DNA of 6,237 nucleotides from Actinomycetota bacterium (lineage in GTDB: Bacteria; Cyanobacteriota; Vampirovibrionia; Obscuribacterales; Obscuribacteraceae). Below, in pieces: positions 6,128-6,237 of the stretch. The notes under the pieces were generated by a model. The model saw nothing but the letters and a program-made list of their open reading frames with translations, ran no database searches and was not told the origin of the DNA. The number at the start of each line of letters is the position of its first letter. Position 1 is the stretch's first letter. The translations under genes were made by a program, and so were the position numbers. The stretch is taken from positions 1-6,237 of the forward strand of contig CAJCIF010000459.1 of NCBI GenBank assembly GCA_903970355.1, given 5' to 3'.

Positions 6128-6237
6128 AATGACCGCCCTCAAGACTGAAGTTAAAGGAACCCCGGAAACAAGCAATGCCGGGGCTCATTTGCACTGGCCT
6201 ACCGCGGGGCTGGTTCTTCTGCTTGTGGCGGTTACCT
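6102..6237 (+). CDS. Start of an unidentified, probably membrane-associated protein, 3'-truncated
   Basis: From the ATG at 6102 the frame stays open for 45 codons to the window edge. An AGGGGG at 6083-6088 is a possible but distant ribosome binding site (13 bases). A second in-frame ATG at 6129 has none. The first 34 residues are polar with a few hydrophobic ones. From residue 35 the sequence turns strongly hydrophobic (AGLVLLLVAVT), as expected for a first transmembrane helix or a signal anchor. There is too little for a family assignment. One minus-strand frame is also open over this stretch, so even the coding strand is not certain; the hydrophobic run favours plus. Confidence 0.45.
   Translation, partial: MGTARLAFLMTALKTEVKGTPETSNAGAHLHWPTAGLVLLLVAVT

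Noticed and set aside
6160..6183. CCCCGG/CCGGGG inverted repeat with a 12-base loop
   Set aside because: It lies inside the putative right-edge coding frame and has no clean T-run on either strand, so it is probably incidental.

Overview
The window carries a DnaK chaperone operon read left to right (grpE, dnaK, dnaJ). A secreted beta-propeller protein follows almost without a gap. Next come a convergent small membrane-protein gene on the minus strand and, at the right edge, the start of a further plus-strand reading frame. The organism is a bacterium of mid-range GC. DnaK lacks the roughly 24-residue insert found in the nucleotide-binding domain of proteobacterial and typical cyanobacterial DnaK proteins, so that domain has the compact layout of Firmicutes and Actinobacteria. 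The order grpE-dnaK-dnaJ is seen in Firmicutes, cyanobacteria and several deep-branching phyla. I cannot place the organism from this alone. A lineage such as the non-photosynthetic cyanobacterial relatives or another less-studied phylum is possible, but this is a guess.

Positions 2-4050: the 5' end of grpE lies outside the window, so its promoter and any CIRCE-type heat-shock operator cannot be seen. grpE and dnaK overlap by 4 bp (ATGA), which suggests translational coupling. A 66-bp gap with its own Shine-Dalgarno sequence separates dnaK from dnaJ. The three products form one machine. DnaJ delivers clients and stimulates ATP hydrolysis, DnaK binds and releases the client, and GrpE exchanges ADP for ATP. 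All key motifs are intact in DnaK and DnaJ. GrpE carries a very long acidic Ala/Pro/Glu-rich C-terminal tail, and DnaJ carries a shorter charged one.

Positions 4061-5512: an exported protein with a clear signal peptide, an N-terminal domain I do not recognise, and about seven YVTN/NHL-like repeats that should form a seven-bladed propeller. It begins 10 bp after the dnaJ stop, or overlaps dnaJ if an upstream start is used, so it is probably co-transcribed with the chaperones.

Positions 5513-6237: a convergent intergenic spacer with two tandem hairpins, one of which is a good minus-strand terminator. Then comes a 73-residue single-pass membrane protein on the minus strand with weak resemblance to Flp-type pilins. 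A 262-bp divergent intergenic region follows, and last a truncated plus-strand frame that runs into a hydrophobic segment at the window edge. An inverted repeat followed by five Ts spans the putative start of that last frame. No mobile elements, tRNA or rRNA genes, or CRISPR arrays were seen. The window is largely conventional; its less ordinary parts are the GrpE tail, the secreted propeller in a chaperone operon, and the small membrane protein.
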